Shown: positions 42,001-52,757 of the stretch, piece after piece
How the letters are laid out: each line of letters opens with the position of its first letter
How positions within the stretch are numbered: position 1 is the stretch's first letter
The notes under the pieces: model-generated
Database searches by the model: none
The model's input: only the letters and a program-made list of their open reading frames with translations
Told to the model about the DNA's origin: nothing
Translations under genes and position numbers: made by a program
Assembly (NCBI GenBank): GCA_958299035.1
Contig: CATQJL010000305.1
Coordinates: 74,740,792 to 74,804,791 of the forward strand
Reading direction: 5' to 3'
Length of the DNA: 64,000 nucleotides
DNA from: Cylicocyclus nassatus
Lineage: Eukaryota; Nematoda; Chromadorea; Rhabditida; Strongylidae

Positions 42001-44471
42001 AGATTTCGTATGCATGACATTTTGCGATACGCAAGATTTGTAGGATACCACGCTCACTTTTTCCGGCTGAAGATGGAAGATTAACGGCTGGCGGAGGAGT
42101 ATGCTCGGCATCCGTATCGCTTTGAGGTGTAGAAGGGACTTCTTCAAACGAAATGTATGAACAGAACGGCAATCTCACTACTATGATTCGACTAGGTACC
42201 AACCGTCAATGCTTTGCCGAGGAGATTCCTTGCGCGGAGAATCTCCATTGATAGCTTGCACACGAGGCGGTGGACGCACAGACCCGTTACCATTATCTAA
42301 TACAAAACAAGAAAATATAGAGCAAATATTTTATCACGCAGTTCTTCTACCGGTTGTATTTAATTGAGGTGCAGCTTGACTATCAAAAAAGCGACATAAA
42401 GCAACGTCGTCTCCATCTAGGATGGCAGTGCCCAAAGGCGTCTTCGTGGCAAGTACACTAAAACGCGAGCTACTTTTGATGGAAGTGGTGGTGATGGACA
42501 CTTACCTTTCCTCATTCAAGCAAAACTCATCATTTGGATCGAAATAGAAAAGTGGATTAGTGTTGATAATCAACACATGAAGAGCAGGTGTATGAAGCCA
42601 CGGCAATCCAAGAATGCTTGAAAACTGTCCAGATGGAAACGCTATATGCGTTGATGCATCTATGGAATACGCAACAGCAGCCTGAAGATATAAAGCCGTC
42701 TTGTATGATTTTTAGCAATGTGAGAGCCTATGAATAAGTGCTGCAAACCACAGTATAAAACAAGATAATGGGACTCACGCATTGTTCGACGCGCATGCTG
42801 TTGATTAGGGTGATAAAGCGTGGATCAGCGCACGTCCAAATGAAGTGAGAAACATATCGAACTTTCCATTTCTCGCGATCGGAATCATTCTGAGATGACC
42901 AAACATATTCAGAATATCGGATGCATCTACAAGGTCTGATCTGCAAGCTCACCTTGACGCAAACTTCGCGTTGTCTAGCGATCAAACCCCAGGTATCTTG
43001 AGCCATCAACTGACTTACGCCCTTGATATCAAACACATCTGCCCATAAAAGCAGCTTCGTAAACCCCAAGGATTCGTCCCTCAAAATTGCATAATAAAAA
43101 GGCAAACAAGAAAGTAGACCTAGCTCACAATCCATGTGGTTTATTAGAATCTTCAAAACTTGTGCTCAATACTGCCCGCGGAAATTTTGCAGCTAGTATG
43201 TTGAGACTACCTTCATACACAGGAGTGAAATAGAGGGCTTCGTTAATGTATCTGGAAAAAAGATCAACATTTCAAGTGTTTGAAAAATGGTATCCTTACC
43301 CTGCTGCTGAAAGAAAGTTGGAGTAGTGAGTCTTCTCAGGCAGGTTAAACTTTAGATCCACAACCGCAAATGGTAGGACTCCAGAAGGGACTTCAGCAAC
43401 AGATAGATCCTTATTGTACTCGTAATGATATACCTGAAAAACTTTTCTTCCGGTTTTTCAAGTGACAAGATCAGACTATGAGAATGCTAACCGCTGCCTG
43501 ACGATGCAATTGCTGCCGAGATTTTCGCGAATTTGGAATGCCATCGTTAGCTGCGATATGGCTGCAACACTCCATAGTAGGTTCCAGTTCCGTAGACCCG
43601 AGTCCAACGGAGTAACTTTTCCCTCTACAAGTATACTATCAAATAAAGAAATCGTAAAAAGAAGTTACAAAAGCAGAAGATAAGTAAGAAAAATAAAAAT
43701 ACCTCAATGTACGGAAAACCATGACTCGCATGGTCTCCTCTTTATAAAAAAGTGAAGGGGACACAAGATCTACGTAACGGTAGAGATAGACCCCTATAAG
43801 ACACACCATTATGCGAAACCGTGCATATAAACAAAATCGTGAAAAAGGTAAATACAAAATCGTGAAAAAGGTAACCTCGCGTTGGTGCTCCCAGATCACC
43901 AATGAAGGAGGTACCAACAGCATAGCCATTGTCGGCTATATGTGTCAGCTGAATAATGCACTTTACGGAAAATTGAAGAGTTACCAATCGAGAAAATGAT
44001 AGCCACCCACATCATCATTGTCATATCCAAGCAGGAGAAATTCGTAGCTCTCTGCATCGCTTTGTCCACAACTACGAAGATTTGCTTTAAACTGGTCATA
44101 CTATAAATATAAAATCAGAGCAGAAAGTCTTACCCAAGACAGAACAAACCTTATACTCAAGAAACGGATTTTTTATTGTTTGTGCTTTGTCCACATTCAA
44201 AAATTGTTGAACTTGCCGATCTGATAGGCCATTCAAGACGATGTTCTTGACAGTGTTGAACTTGTCCGAATCTTTTGGTGCATCCTCAATCGTAGCCTTA
44301 GGCTCAAGTGAAGATATATCTGCAAACATCAAGGTAGATCAAGTACCGATAATTTATCGATTAAGAGTCACCACTGGAAAATAGAAATTTCAAAAATTAC
44401 GATTAAAAGTGCTACTCACCTACAACGGGCTTCTCTACTGCACGTTTTTTCTTCGGAATGACAAAGTTCAT
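36096..44471 (-). CDS. TASOR-like (DUF3715/pseudo-PARP) nuclear protein, multi-exon
   Basis: N-terminal exons placed with consistent phase: 44471-44420, 44319-44150, 44100-44011, 43948-43876, 43793-43703, 43635-43503, 43433-43300, 43251-43129, 43079-42953, 42889-42779, 42681-42506 and 42457-42351 (about 462 residues). C-terminal exons: from 37478 up, 37383-37338, 37279-37079, 37020-36837, 36692-36602, 36548-36423, 36371-36236 and 36188-36096 (stop). Residues about 45-245 read EYKYDQFKANL, SYEFLLLGYD, HIADNGYAVGTS, GDLGAPTRGVYLYRYVDLV, FRTLSILVEGKV, YHYEYNKDL and LPFAVVDL. This is the block order of the TASOR pseudo-PARP domain. The middle is disordered Pro/Ser/Thr-rich, with DEEEEEGEILSDGSDE and a possible PP1-docking RKTRIRWAE. 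The last about 130 residues form a compact domain (SITVIVPDFMMF to HPSTVIIYMSS), perhaps matching the TASOR PIN-like end. In vertebrates TASOR scaffolds the HUSH complex that silences retroelements. No frameshift was seen in the exons placed. Middle exons, especially near 37600-37800, were not all resolved. Confidence 0.6.
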
Positions 44472-44512
44472 GCTGACGGACCGTTATCACATGGAATCAG
44501 ACCAGCAGATAT

Positions 44513-44515
44513 CTG
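44513..44515 (-). promoter_or_regulatory. Candidate trans-splice acceptor of the TASOR-like gene
   Basis: On the minus strand CCCTTTCAG ends here, 41 bases before the ATG at 44471. No upstream coding exon was found, so this fits an SL acceptor. Confidence 0.45.
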
Positions 44516-44519
44516 AAAG

Positions 44520-45717
44520 GGTGAGTCTAGATTTGGACGATGTAAGAGGCAAAAGAAACAACGAATCATGCGCATTATCCTTGAAAACGAAAAGCGTAGA
44601 ATGAGTGAGGATTGAGAAGGATTTTCAAACAGAAATAACATCGTCCCTGCACAGATATTTACGAAGGTGTTCTGCACGTCTCTTAGCCGTGTTGTTCGGA
44701 ACTTTTCTTTCAGATGAAAGAGCACGAGTTGATTTTTTGCATTGTAGTAAGTATTTAAAAAAGTAGTATTTCTTTCTGAAGCCGAGATACTTTCGCAGGA
44801 ATAAACACCTTTGTTTATTGACAGTGCTCTTTACAATTTGTTGTGGTAACGATTCATAATCTTCTCGCTTTTAAATTTCTTGTCTTTTTATGTTTCATCA
44901 ACCCAAAAGAACTTCGGAACGCATGGTGTTTCATCAATGACTCCAGTTGTTTTGTATAATTACCAAGATCTGCAAATTTATGTAGATAACGCTATAAATA
45001 TGAAATCGCAAACCCTATGTTTCTACTTAAGTGAAAAAAAAACAAGTTATATCTCACCAATCATCACTGTTTTCTGTTTGTAAACGAATTACTTTCCATC
45101 CTTTCATGATTAGGCGATTTTCCATTTGAAATCATAGGAATTTAAATGTTAACCAACGAGCGTTCTCGAGAATCTAATCTCAGAATATATGACAGTATGG
45201 CAGTGTTCTTGCTTGCAGACTGGACCTTGTGAAGAGACTCGCATATGCTAAGACATTGTAAAGCCCTATTTGCGTCACTACGATATTTCCAGACTAGTTA
45301 TCTGTACGAGATGAAAGAACAACAAAAGTTTGAATGTTTTTTTACCTCGGACCTGGATCCTATGATCAATGTTCACGTCTCCGACAAAAAAAATGAGAGG
45401 GAGCAACAAACTGACTATGGAATGGTCGCTCTTCTCTTGGAGTGACTGCAGCAAAGACCAACAGTACAATATAGCTTGTTAACCCAAATTGAGGAATCTC
45501 AGGATATATCTCTCGAGTCGGTGGTCAACTAAACCTTTTACAGAAATATGCCATGCAATGATCATTTCTCCCTAAGTATCCACTTCTTCCATGTTTCCAC
45601 GTAAATCATGTTGACGTATGGAGCTGCGTGATAACGCGCTCCGACTTTGGACATGATCGTAAATGGCGCGCGTTTCGGTGAAGGGGCGCAGTGACGGCGG
45701 AAAAGTGATGTATTAAT
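44520..45717. other. Gene-free stretch upstream of the TASOR-like gene
   Basis: No gene recognised on either strand. It probably contains the promoter of the minus-strand gene, but I see no defined element. Confidence 0.4.
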
Positions 45718-45728
45718 CCGCGGATGGC

Positions 45729-46200
45729 GGGTGTGTGCCCTTCTGAACCGCTCCGTCTTAGCGCTAATTACTCTGTCCGGGCAATGCTAATTACTTCGCC
45801 TTTCTTATAATCTAGCAGAGTTTTCAAATTTCTGAGCATTCCAAAGCAAGTGAGACACACGACAATGGCAGTGAGGATGGAATTATGAAGACAAAAAATT
45901 GGAAAGGTTGCATGTTTCTAAGACTATTTCGTGATTTCTTCGCCCTTCCCAGTTTTCAAAACACCATAAGTCTGCACTGTAAGCTGAAGAATTTACCCTA
46001 AGCCGCCCACGTATAACATTTTTGAGTTACATGGGAAACTCGAAATCTTGTTTAATTCTTTTCAACATGAGAATGCCTTTGCAGTCCAGTTCAAACGTCT
46101 CCAACATAGGTCTCGCCTACCCAAGTGCCGCGGCACTCCGACCAATCAGAGGCGCGCAGTAATTAGGCTACTAATGTTAGCGGTTCAGAAGGGCCGTCTC
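45729..46200. mobile_element. Mutator-like MITE with 11-bp target duplication
   Basis: CCGCGGATGGC occurs as a direct repeat at 45718-45728 and 46201-46211, immediately outside inverted ends. The left end reads GGGTGTGTGCCCTTCTGAAC and the right end, on the other strand, GAGACGGCCCTTCTGAACC; CTTCTGAACCGCT is exact in both, and weaker pairing continues inward. A 9-11 bp duplication is typical of Mutator (MULE) elements. Non-coding, 472 bp. Confidence 0.65.
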
Positions 46201-46211
46201 CCGCGGATGGC

Positions 46212-46734
46212 AGCATTGTAAAATCCTTCTCGCTGACTTTTGCAAAATTCCACTTGTGACATCGAGTCATGTGTCTGCCCCACTCCCTAGGCTGGCGTCA
46301 TGCCACTTTAGCACGGAAGAGATTCTGAGTCGCACAAAATTGGAGATTGTTGATTCCACATAGTACATTGTCCGAAACCAGGCAGCAGCAGATTTGAACA
46401 GGTTAGTCAAACGTCTGCAAGACGTTCTCGAATGTACCACTAAAGTCACAGATGTCGGACTAACTTTTTCACTGGTGAAATGCAAGAAAAGCGGTTAGTC
46501 GCGAGGCTATATGGCGGATAGAAGGCTAGTCACCAACCAAATGCAGTTCTCGTGACTGCTCTGATCAAGCGCAAATACGCTCGAGTTTCGAGCCCAATAA
46601 GCAGTCTTTCCTGCAAAATGATAGTTGAATGCAGTGACAATATGGAAAGCCCTTTAATCTTGGAAGGCCCAATGAGACAGTGCCAGTAGAGATCAGGTTT
46701 GAAGGGCGATCCAGGCTGCCAAGGAGACGGATAA
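46212..46734. other. Spacer / possible RTE 5' region
   Basis: No recognisable coding sequence. It may include the 5' untranslated part of the RTE element that follows. Confidence 0.3.
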
Positions 46735-49130
46735 TGATGATGGTTACCTACAACGCACGGAAGGCCGCATCGGACGCCTCCATTGAAGATCTGATGATGC
46801 AAGCAAGGAAGAAGCACGATAACATCGGACTGACCCAAACAAGAAGACACCACCGCCGGAAGTATACGTTTAAAACTGAACAAAAACCGTTCCGGAACAT
46901 GCGACATTGAAGAAGTTGGTGGTGGGAATTCTCCTCAACACGGGTTTGGTAAGCATGATTTTTTCGACAACTATCGTATGCTCGCTTACTATAAAAAAAA
47001 TAAATGCTATAAAATAGGCGGATCACTCCAGTCAATTAGACATACCGGTAAACTATCATTCTAGGACACTGTTTTGCTCTCTCGCTATCAAAAACCGCTA
47101 CGCGAATACTTCGGCAGTGCTCCGCCTACTCTATGACAAACAAGAGCCCTTTAACCCGAATTATGAATGTGGACCAATCCCAACTTCGACCACCTTCATT
47201 GCGTATGCCAGCAGCAATGGTAAGGATAAGCTCGTGGCCTTCTCTATGGGTTTGGAATTCTATAAAGGAGACCACACCTTTTACAAGACCATCTTCAATG
47301 ATTCCAAGGAGAAGATCGGAACTAAAGGTTGCCGGCGGAATTTCACATCGGGACAAATGGACTAAAGTGGAACGAATGAGGTGAAAGATTGTCCGAGTCC
47401 CCCAATGGTGAGAGTCACCCATGACTCGCAGTTTCGAAAGCCCCCTTCCCGACGCTGGTCTTGGGAACCGATAACGTAACCAGACTGACCACATCATAGT
47501 CAATAGAAGGCACTACCTAACGAACGTCGTTGTTCGAAGTACTTCACATAATCAGGCTCGCTTTTATGCACCAGGTTCTACCTCTCACGGAAGAGAAAGA
47601 GAAAGAGAGAGAGAGAGAGTCCTTGAGTCCAGTGGCCGTATTCAACAACGAACGCAGTGGGTTAGCCTATCCATTGGTATGCTACTCACTGCATTTACTG
47701 GTCGGTAATCACAAACCTAATGGGTAAGCCTACCAGCGGGCGTACTCACCAAAAGATTAGTCTACCCAGTGGGTTCGTTGATTATTATGGCCACAAGAAA
47801 CACCGTCGCACGAATACTATCAAGTGAAAACTGTTCTTCGATATCCGGCTTTCAGCAAAACATCGTGATTCGACAACATCCACGAAGGATACGAAAGGTT
47901 CGTCCAGCATCTCCACAATTTCGCTAAGAAAGCAGAAGGAAGTACGAAGACAATCTTTCATCGGGACTTTGGAGCTGATACGCCTGCGGACGACGAGCCG
48001 CATACATTGCTACTGACGTCAAAACTTGCGAAACGATGCATAGAAGCTATGCAAGAAGACCTGGAAGAAAGATAGCAGTGATGGTTGACGCCGTGGAGGC
48101 TGGAAGAAGTGTTTGCAATGCGCCGAAGTTTTGCCAGCTTCAAAACTAAGATGAACGCACTTCGCCACTTCGCACTTCCCGGGAATGCGACGATACATCG
48201 AATAGGACGACTCCATGACCACTATCACACCACATCATTCTACAAGAACTCATCATCGATGTGAAGGGAGGTGTCGACAGAGCGACGCTATAATGCCAAA
48301 GCTATTCAGCGCCGCCCTCGAGAAAGTCATATACACATTAGAATGGGACGAAATGGGAGTGAAAGTCGAAGGCCGGCAACTATATCACCTTCGCTTTGCT
48401 GATAACATTATATTGGTAGCAATAAGCATCATGCAGACAAAACAATGCTGGGTCTAAATCTAAACTAAACGAAGACGTTGTTAATGGAGAACGTAAGTGC
48501 CTGATCCCTCCTCTCATTAACGAGACGAAATCACCCAATGCTCAAGCTACACCTACTGAATTGAGAAATCAATGTGACAAACGATATAGCTCCAGAAATG
48601 AGCAGGAGAAAAAGTGAAGCTTGAGGACCATATGAGACTGAGGACATAGTGAGGAAGACCAAAAACACGTCCGCGCCACCTCTTCAACTCGACGGTTCCT
48701 CCCGTTTCGACGTACGTTTCATGTGCTATTGAGAGAGTGATGGAGTGAACTGACTCACGCAAATAGGAAGGAATTCGAAATTCTACTCTAAAAGATCGAA
48801 GATAACGGATTCTGCCGCCCATACACAGGACAAAATAGTTGGGCCGGACACGTGATGAGTTTTTTGACGATTATCAGGAGCGAGAGCAGTGACAAATTGG
48901 GTGCCATTGGACGTCAAATGCCAATGGGGAAACCGTCGAAGCGTCATATATACTCACGAATCCTCTAGTAAAGTTCTTCAGAGACGAATGGAGGCAACGC
49001 TGGTACCCACTTGTGCAACAGACGATCAACGAGGATACAGGTGACCAGGGCCCGGTACAGATCGTCTGGAAGCAGGCTGAACTTCGTTTTTGGAGCAAAA
49101 AGCAAAGAAGATATCGTTTTTGACGAGTCG
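46735..49130 (+). mobile_element. RTE-type non-LTR retrotransposon, decayed (plus strand)
   Basis: In order: endonuclease opening TYNARKAASDASIEDLMMQA with IGLTQTRRH (46740-46860); TFIAYASSNGK and FYKGDHTFYKTIFNDSKEKIG (47190-47330); frameshifted remnants with a (GA)n tract near 47595-47618; an RT piece QSDAIMPKLFSAALEKV, GVKVEGRQLYHLRFADNIILVA (48290-48425, FADD changed to FADN); and C-terminal remnants to about 49130 (WVPLDVKCQWG, RRMEATLVPTC). The first half of the RT is not recognisable. It is a different subfamily member from the minus-strand RTE at 27.6-30.5 kb. Many stops; inactive. Confidence 0.75.
47591..47620. repeat. (GA)n-rich microsatellite
   Basis: Purine tract GAAGAGAAAGAGAAAGAGAG and following GA units inside the decayed RTE. 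Confidence 0.8.
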
Positions 49131-49355
49131 GGGCCGAGCACCAAGAATAGGCGTCATTTAGTCGAACACAAGCTTTTCGAACAGGTTATTACACGACTGA
49201 ATTGCTCTATCATGATGGCGAAAAGTGGGCGCGATTTGAAAGCAAGGCTAAAATAAACAAATTGCTTGTTTACAGCGCACACAGAATCGTATGACTCCAA
49301 AATTGAACTATATACATAGAAAATTATTTGCAAAAGAATTATGCAAAAAGATTCG
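49131..49355. other. RTE 3' region or spacer
   Basis: AT-rich, ending in AAAATAAACAAA-like strings near 49250. No gene. Confidence 0.3.
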
Positions 49356-49464
49356 AAAACTTATGTGAAGTACTATCTTTTTCAAAATTAGTCCGTCACC
49401 AGACGGTCACCAGACGATATGAGATTGTCTGGAGCATATATTTTTGTCACTTCACATAAGTTTT
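49356..49464. repeat. Foldback element, 16-bp exact arms
   Basis: AAAACTTATGTGAAGT at 49356-49371 pairs exactly with 49449-49464, around a 77-base loop that contains a direct repeat (CACCAGACGGT/CACCAGACGAT). Confidence 0.65.
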
Positions 49465-49813
49465 GGATTTTTTTATCATGAGCAGATTCCGCGGTCAAAA
49501 ATCTATCCTTGAGCACAAAAACATTTTCATATCACTGCCTTTCCTTTGTTTTTTTGCCTCAATTTCTTCATAAATCGCCTTGTTATATATTGCGCTCCAA
49601 TGCCAGCTCTTGTGTATGCGTAATATTCAGCTCCAATCTGGATTTTCATCTTTCAGACTTATATCTTTCTTGTTTTCATCTTTTCCTAAGTAGGTAGGTC
49701 AAAGGGAACTTCGTATAACTTCCGAGAGTCAGGGGAGACTTCGTTTTCAGAAACCCTAGAGACCGACTCGTGCCGGGCCCTGCATGACATAATGGGTGAG
49801 GGGGGGGGGGGTA
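49465..49813. other. Gene-free stretch ending in a G run
   Basis: No gene. A run of about 12 G at 49799-49811 abuts the left end of the next element. Confidence 0.4.
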
Positions 49814-50151
49814 GAGGAACGAACGCCTCAATTAGGCATCGCCTTTGCGAGCTGCTGGTCCTTTCGTCCTACTGTTGTGCATCGTGTTCTCAGACACTCG
49901 CGGTTGACTCGCGCAAGGGATCCGCCCACAAAATGGACGTTCGCGGCAAAATCCGGTGGACCGGCGCGAGTCATCATTTTAGTTTCGTCCGGATTTTGGT
50001 GCGATTTTGTCGCGACGGGCGAGGAGGTTTCGAAATAACGCACCTATACGTCGACGTATTGATCAATTTTTCCCTGCATTTGTTGCATTTGTTTTTTTTC
50101 TTAGATGAATCTATACTTAGCAAAGCATGTCTTTCCAGAGACGTTCCATGC

Positions 50152-52167
50152 CGATAAAAACCAGGCTTAGACCAAAGAGAATCAGCTTGAGACGCTCATT
50201 TCGAACGCGTCCTTCTGATCACACGGCCATTATCTGCGTTGATCATCATCCGGAAGTAAAGGTGAACCCTTTTTCTCTCTTTCTAGAAGTTATATTTCAT
50301 TCTTAGATTGTTTTGCTTGCTTACTTTAGCTGATTACTGGACTTTGAGTATTTATGCTAACGTGTACTATTTTGGTTTTCAAGCGCTTTTACGAAAACGA
50401 ATGGGATGACGATTTTGCGTTGCGATCCCCGAAGCCAAGAAGGGAACGCCGACCTAAGCATAATCCCGTTCTTGAGGAGGTCGGAAGAGTTTCCGCATTA
50501 TGATTACCATGATTCACCTATGATATAAGCTCATTCCAGGATTTTATAGAAGAGGAAGAAGAGAATGTTAATGACAATGATGAAAGCCGCGAGAATGTCG
50601 ATTCACAAGTGGATAGTGATCTTCCGGCCGTGCAAGAGCTGAATGAGAAGGCATGTTTTTATTTATGAAACTGAGAAAGTAATGTTCTTCTTTTGCGGTT
50701 GCTCATTTCTTAAAATGGTATGAGCTTACAAGACAGTCATTTTCGAAATTTTGGAGGTTATGCGATTTTTGAACTGCGGTTGCTTGTAATGCTTTTTCTG
50801 AACTTCTTAAAGCAGATTTTTCATCACATGAAGAATGTCATCTACGGTTCAACTCTGTGCAAAAACTGGCATCAATATTGCCGGTTCCAGTTCCATATTA
50901 TTTAGAGTACACAATTCCAGTTCAAAATTTACCTGGCATAGCTCACATTTATCGTACCGCATCTCACGAGTTTAGAAAAATCACTCATTTGACTCTCGCC
51001 TTTTTTTTTCAGTGATTTGTACTCAATTCGGAAGATGAAAGAGTTTATGCACATTGTTCATCCCGCACGTCATCATTTCTGACAGTTGGCTTAGCCGGAA
51101 TTCGGAATTTACTTACAAGGGAAGGATCATCCATCGAAGTGGGGTTTCCACACATGATGCATATCATTCTGCTGCTCTTGGGGCCCTAATACCAAATTCG
51201 TGATCCTTAGCTGCTCAATAATTTTCTGGGCAAAGTTATGAGCGATGGTTTACCCAAGATGCGGCTAAGGCTCGCATTGAGCTTGCGGCGCCAAGGGCAT
51301 GCAGATGTGGACGGGTGGTCGAGTGGATACCTGCGGAGACTATGGAGCAAGTGGTAAAGAGTTCGGACCACTTTTGCAGCCACAATCTTTGCAAGTTGTT
51401 TAAGGTTATATTAGAAGGTCCCTAAGGCAAGGAAACCCTCATTGCAACTTAATTACATCAAATCTCGGAGATAATGGAAAAATCGTGCAAAGTTCTGAAT
51501 TGGGCAATGTTGGTAGATCAGTTGGATCAAAAACATGTAAAACAGGTACAATCAACATGGATACTTGATGGGAAGCTTATTCATCATTTGCAATTATGTT
51601 TTCGCCGCAGGTGGTAGTGGGGTAGCTAGCTAGAAAGTTCGGTCCATGCGAAGTTCTGCGCAAACCACTCGAAAGGAGCAAAGGCTTTGAGCAAGCTCAG
51701 AGCAATTTTTTGAATCACGTTATTGTGTTTTGAGCATGGACCTTCAGAAAGACCTTCATGTGCACTAGAATTTAGGTGGTGGTTGGACTTAGCCGAAAAT
51801 GACGACGCTTGCGAAAAATTATTCGACGTCCTCTCAGAGGAAAGAGTAGTATGGAGCGGTAAGGCGAGGATAGCAAATGGGAGAGCTTTGTGAGTTTTCT
51901 CATAAGGAAAGCGATACTTCTGAACTATATTTTTGCAGGGAAGACATCGGGAGGTATCATTTTGACCCTGATAGGTCCATGCTCCTTCCATCAAAGGTAA
52001 TTCGTTTGTTTTATACGATCCTGGTAACAATAATTTTTTATTTTCAGAAAAAGCGCGTCATGGTCGAAGGCAGCAGTGTTACCAAAGAAGGCGTAACGAT
52101 CCAGAAGACTGAAGACTCTCCCATTTGCTATCCTCGCCTTACCGCTCCATACTACTCTTTCCTCTGA
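50152..52167 (+). pseudogene. Exon-like coding pieces inside the 2.9-kb transposon, unknown protein
   Basis: Pieces in order: RLRPKRISLRRSFRTR..CVDHHPEVK up to a GTGAAC donor near 50261; FYENEWDDDF..RRERRPKHNPVLEE (about 50385-50490); an acidic exon DFIEEEEENVNDNDESREN (about 50539-50650); SWLSRNSEFTYKG..STHDAYHSAALG (about 51080-51190); FTQDAAKARIELAAPRACRCGRVVEW, with a Cys-x-Cys pair and later SSDHFCSHN (about 51245-51400, a possible zinc site); and GRYHFDPDRSMLLPSK / KKRVMVEGSS (51940-52110) around a short intron. I do not recognise the family. The pieces have stops between them and no continuous model was built; they are probably a decayed transposase or accessory gene. Confidence 0.4.
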
Positions 52168-52199
52168 GAGGACGTCGAATAATTTTTCGCAAGCGTCGT
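51802..52199. repeat. Perfect 84-bp inverted repeat with 230-bp spacer
   Basis: Bases 51802-51885 are the exact reverse complement of 52116-52199 (84 of 84). The spacer holds two exon-like pieces separated by a GTAATT..TTTTCAG intron. Perfect identity in an otherwise decayed element is unexpected. Confidence 0.85.
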
Positions 52200-52757
52200 T
52201 GAAGATGAAGATGAAGTAGTCGTAAAAAATTAATGCTGTTGTCATTCTTAACCGTAGTTCTTTCGTAACCTTGTGTCGTGATTGCGGTGCTTTGATTCCT
52301 GTCTCATTTCGATGTTATTGTAAACGCTACTCGAGAAGATCATGTGGTATTTGCTAATAAATTTTATGACGTAAGACTGGGTTTATCAGCAGAAAAAAAA
52401 CAAGCGTGGGAAACGGGACCCAACGTGACCAAGGACTCAAGGTAAGTCAAAAGGAAGGCGTGAGAGAGGGCTTAGAGGACGCAAAAAGCTGTCAGTAAGG
52501 GCGTAGACCGCGTGCTCTGAACGCGATCGCGACATTTTGGCGTCTCGCGCAGGTCTCCCCATTTTGCCCCGATTTTGCCGCGCACTTTTGCCGCGACACA
52601 AAATCAGGTGTCCTGATTTTGCCGCGACACCGATTTCGCGAGTCGCCCACGCATTCAATGGCTACACATCGTTTTGCCCTGCGCGAGTCAACCGCGAGTG
52701 TCTGAGTTGGGACCATTGGTCCGTGGAGGCGGTGCCTAATTGAGGTGTTCGTTCCTC

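Larger units (their letters stand above)
49814..52757 (+). mobile_element. 2.9-kb DNA transposon of unrecognised type, long inverted repeats
   Basis: The left end GAGGAACGAACGCCTCAATTAG and the right end (reverse complement GAGGAACGAACACCTCAATTAG) are inverted repeats. They continue inward for about 200 bases with gaps, including TCAGACACTCGCGGTTGACTCG in both arms. Between them lie exon-like plus-strand pieces. No transposase motif I can name was found. A 99-bp relative with the same ends lies at 54093-54191. Target duplication not identified. Confidence 0.65.

Noticed and set aside
43639..43929. Hydrophobic minus-strand 96-codon frame that looks like a membrane protein
   Set aside because: It runs through exons 4-5 of the TASOR-like gene and the T-rich introns between them; the hydrophobic look comes from intron sequence.
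43983..44010. Exon 3 of the TASOR-like gene extending to the GTAACT donor near 43986
   Set aside because: It would leave a 36-base intron and join out of frame; the GTGGGT donor at 44010 gives a 62-base intron and keeps the frame.
14919..44471. Operon or functional gene cluster
   Set aside because: The genes are far apart, on both strands and separated by transposons; there is no short-spaced trans-spliced gene series.
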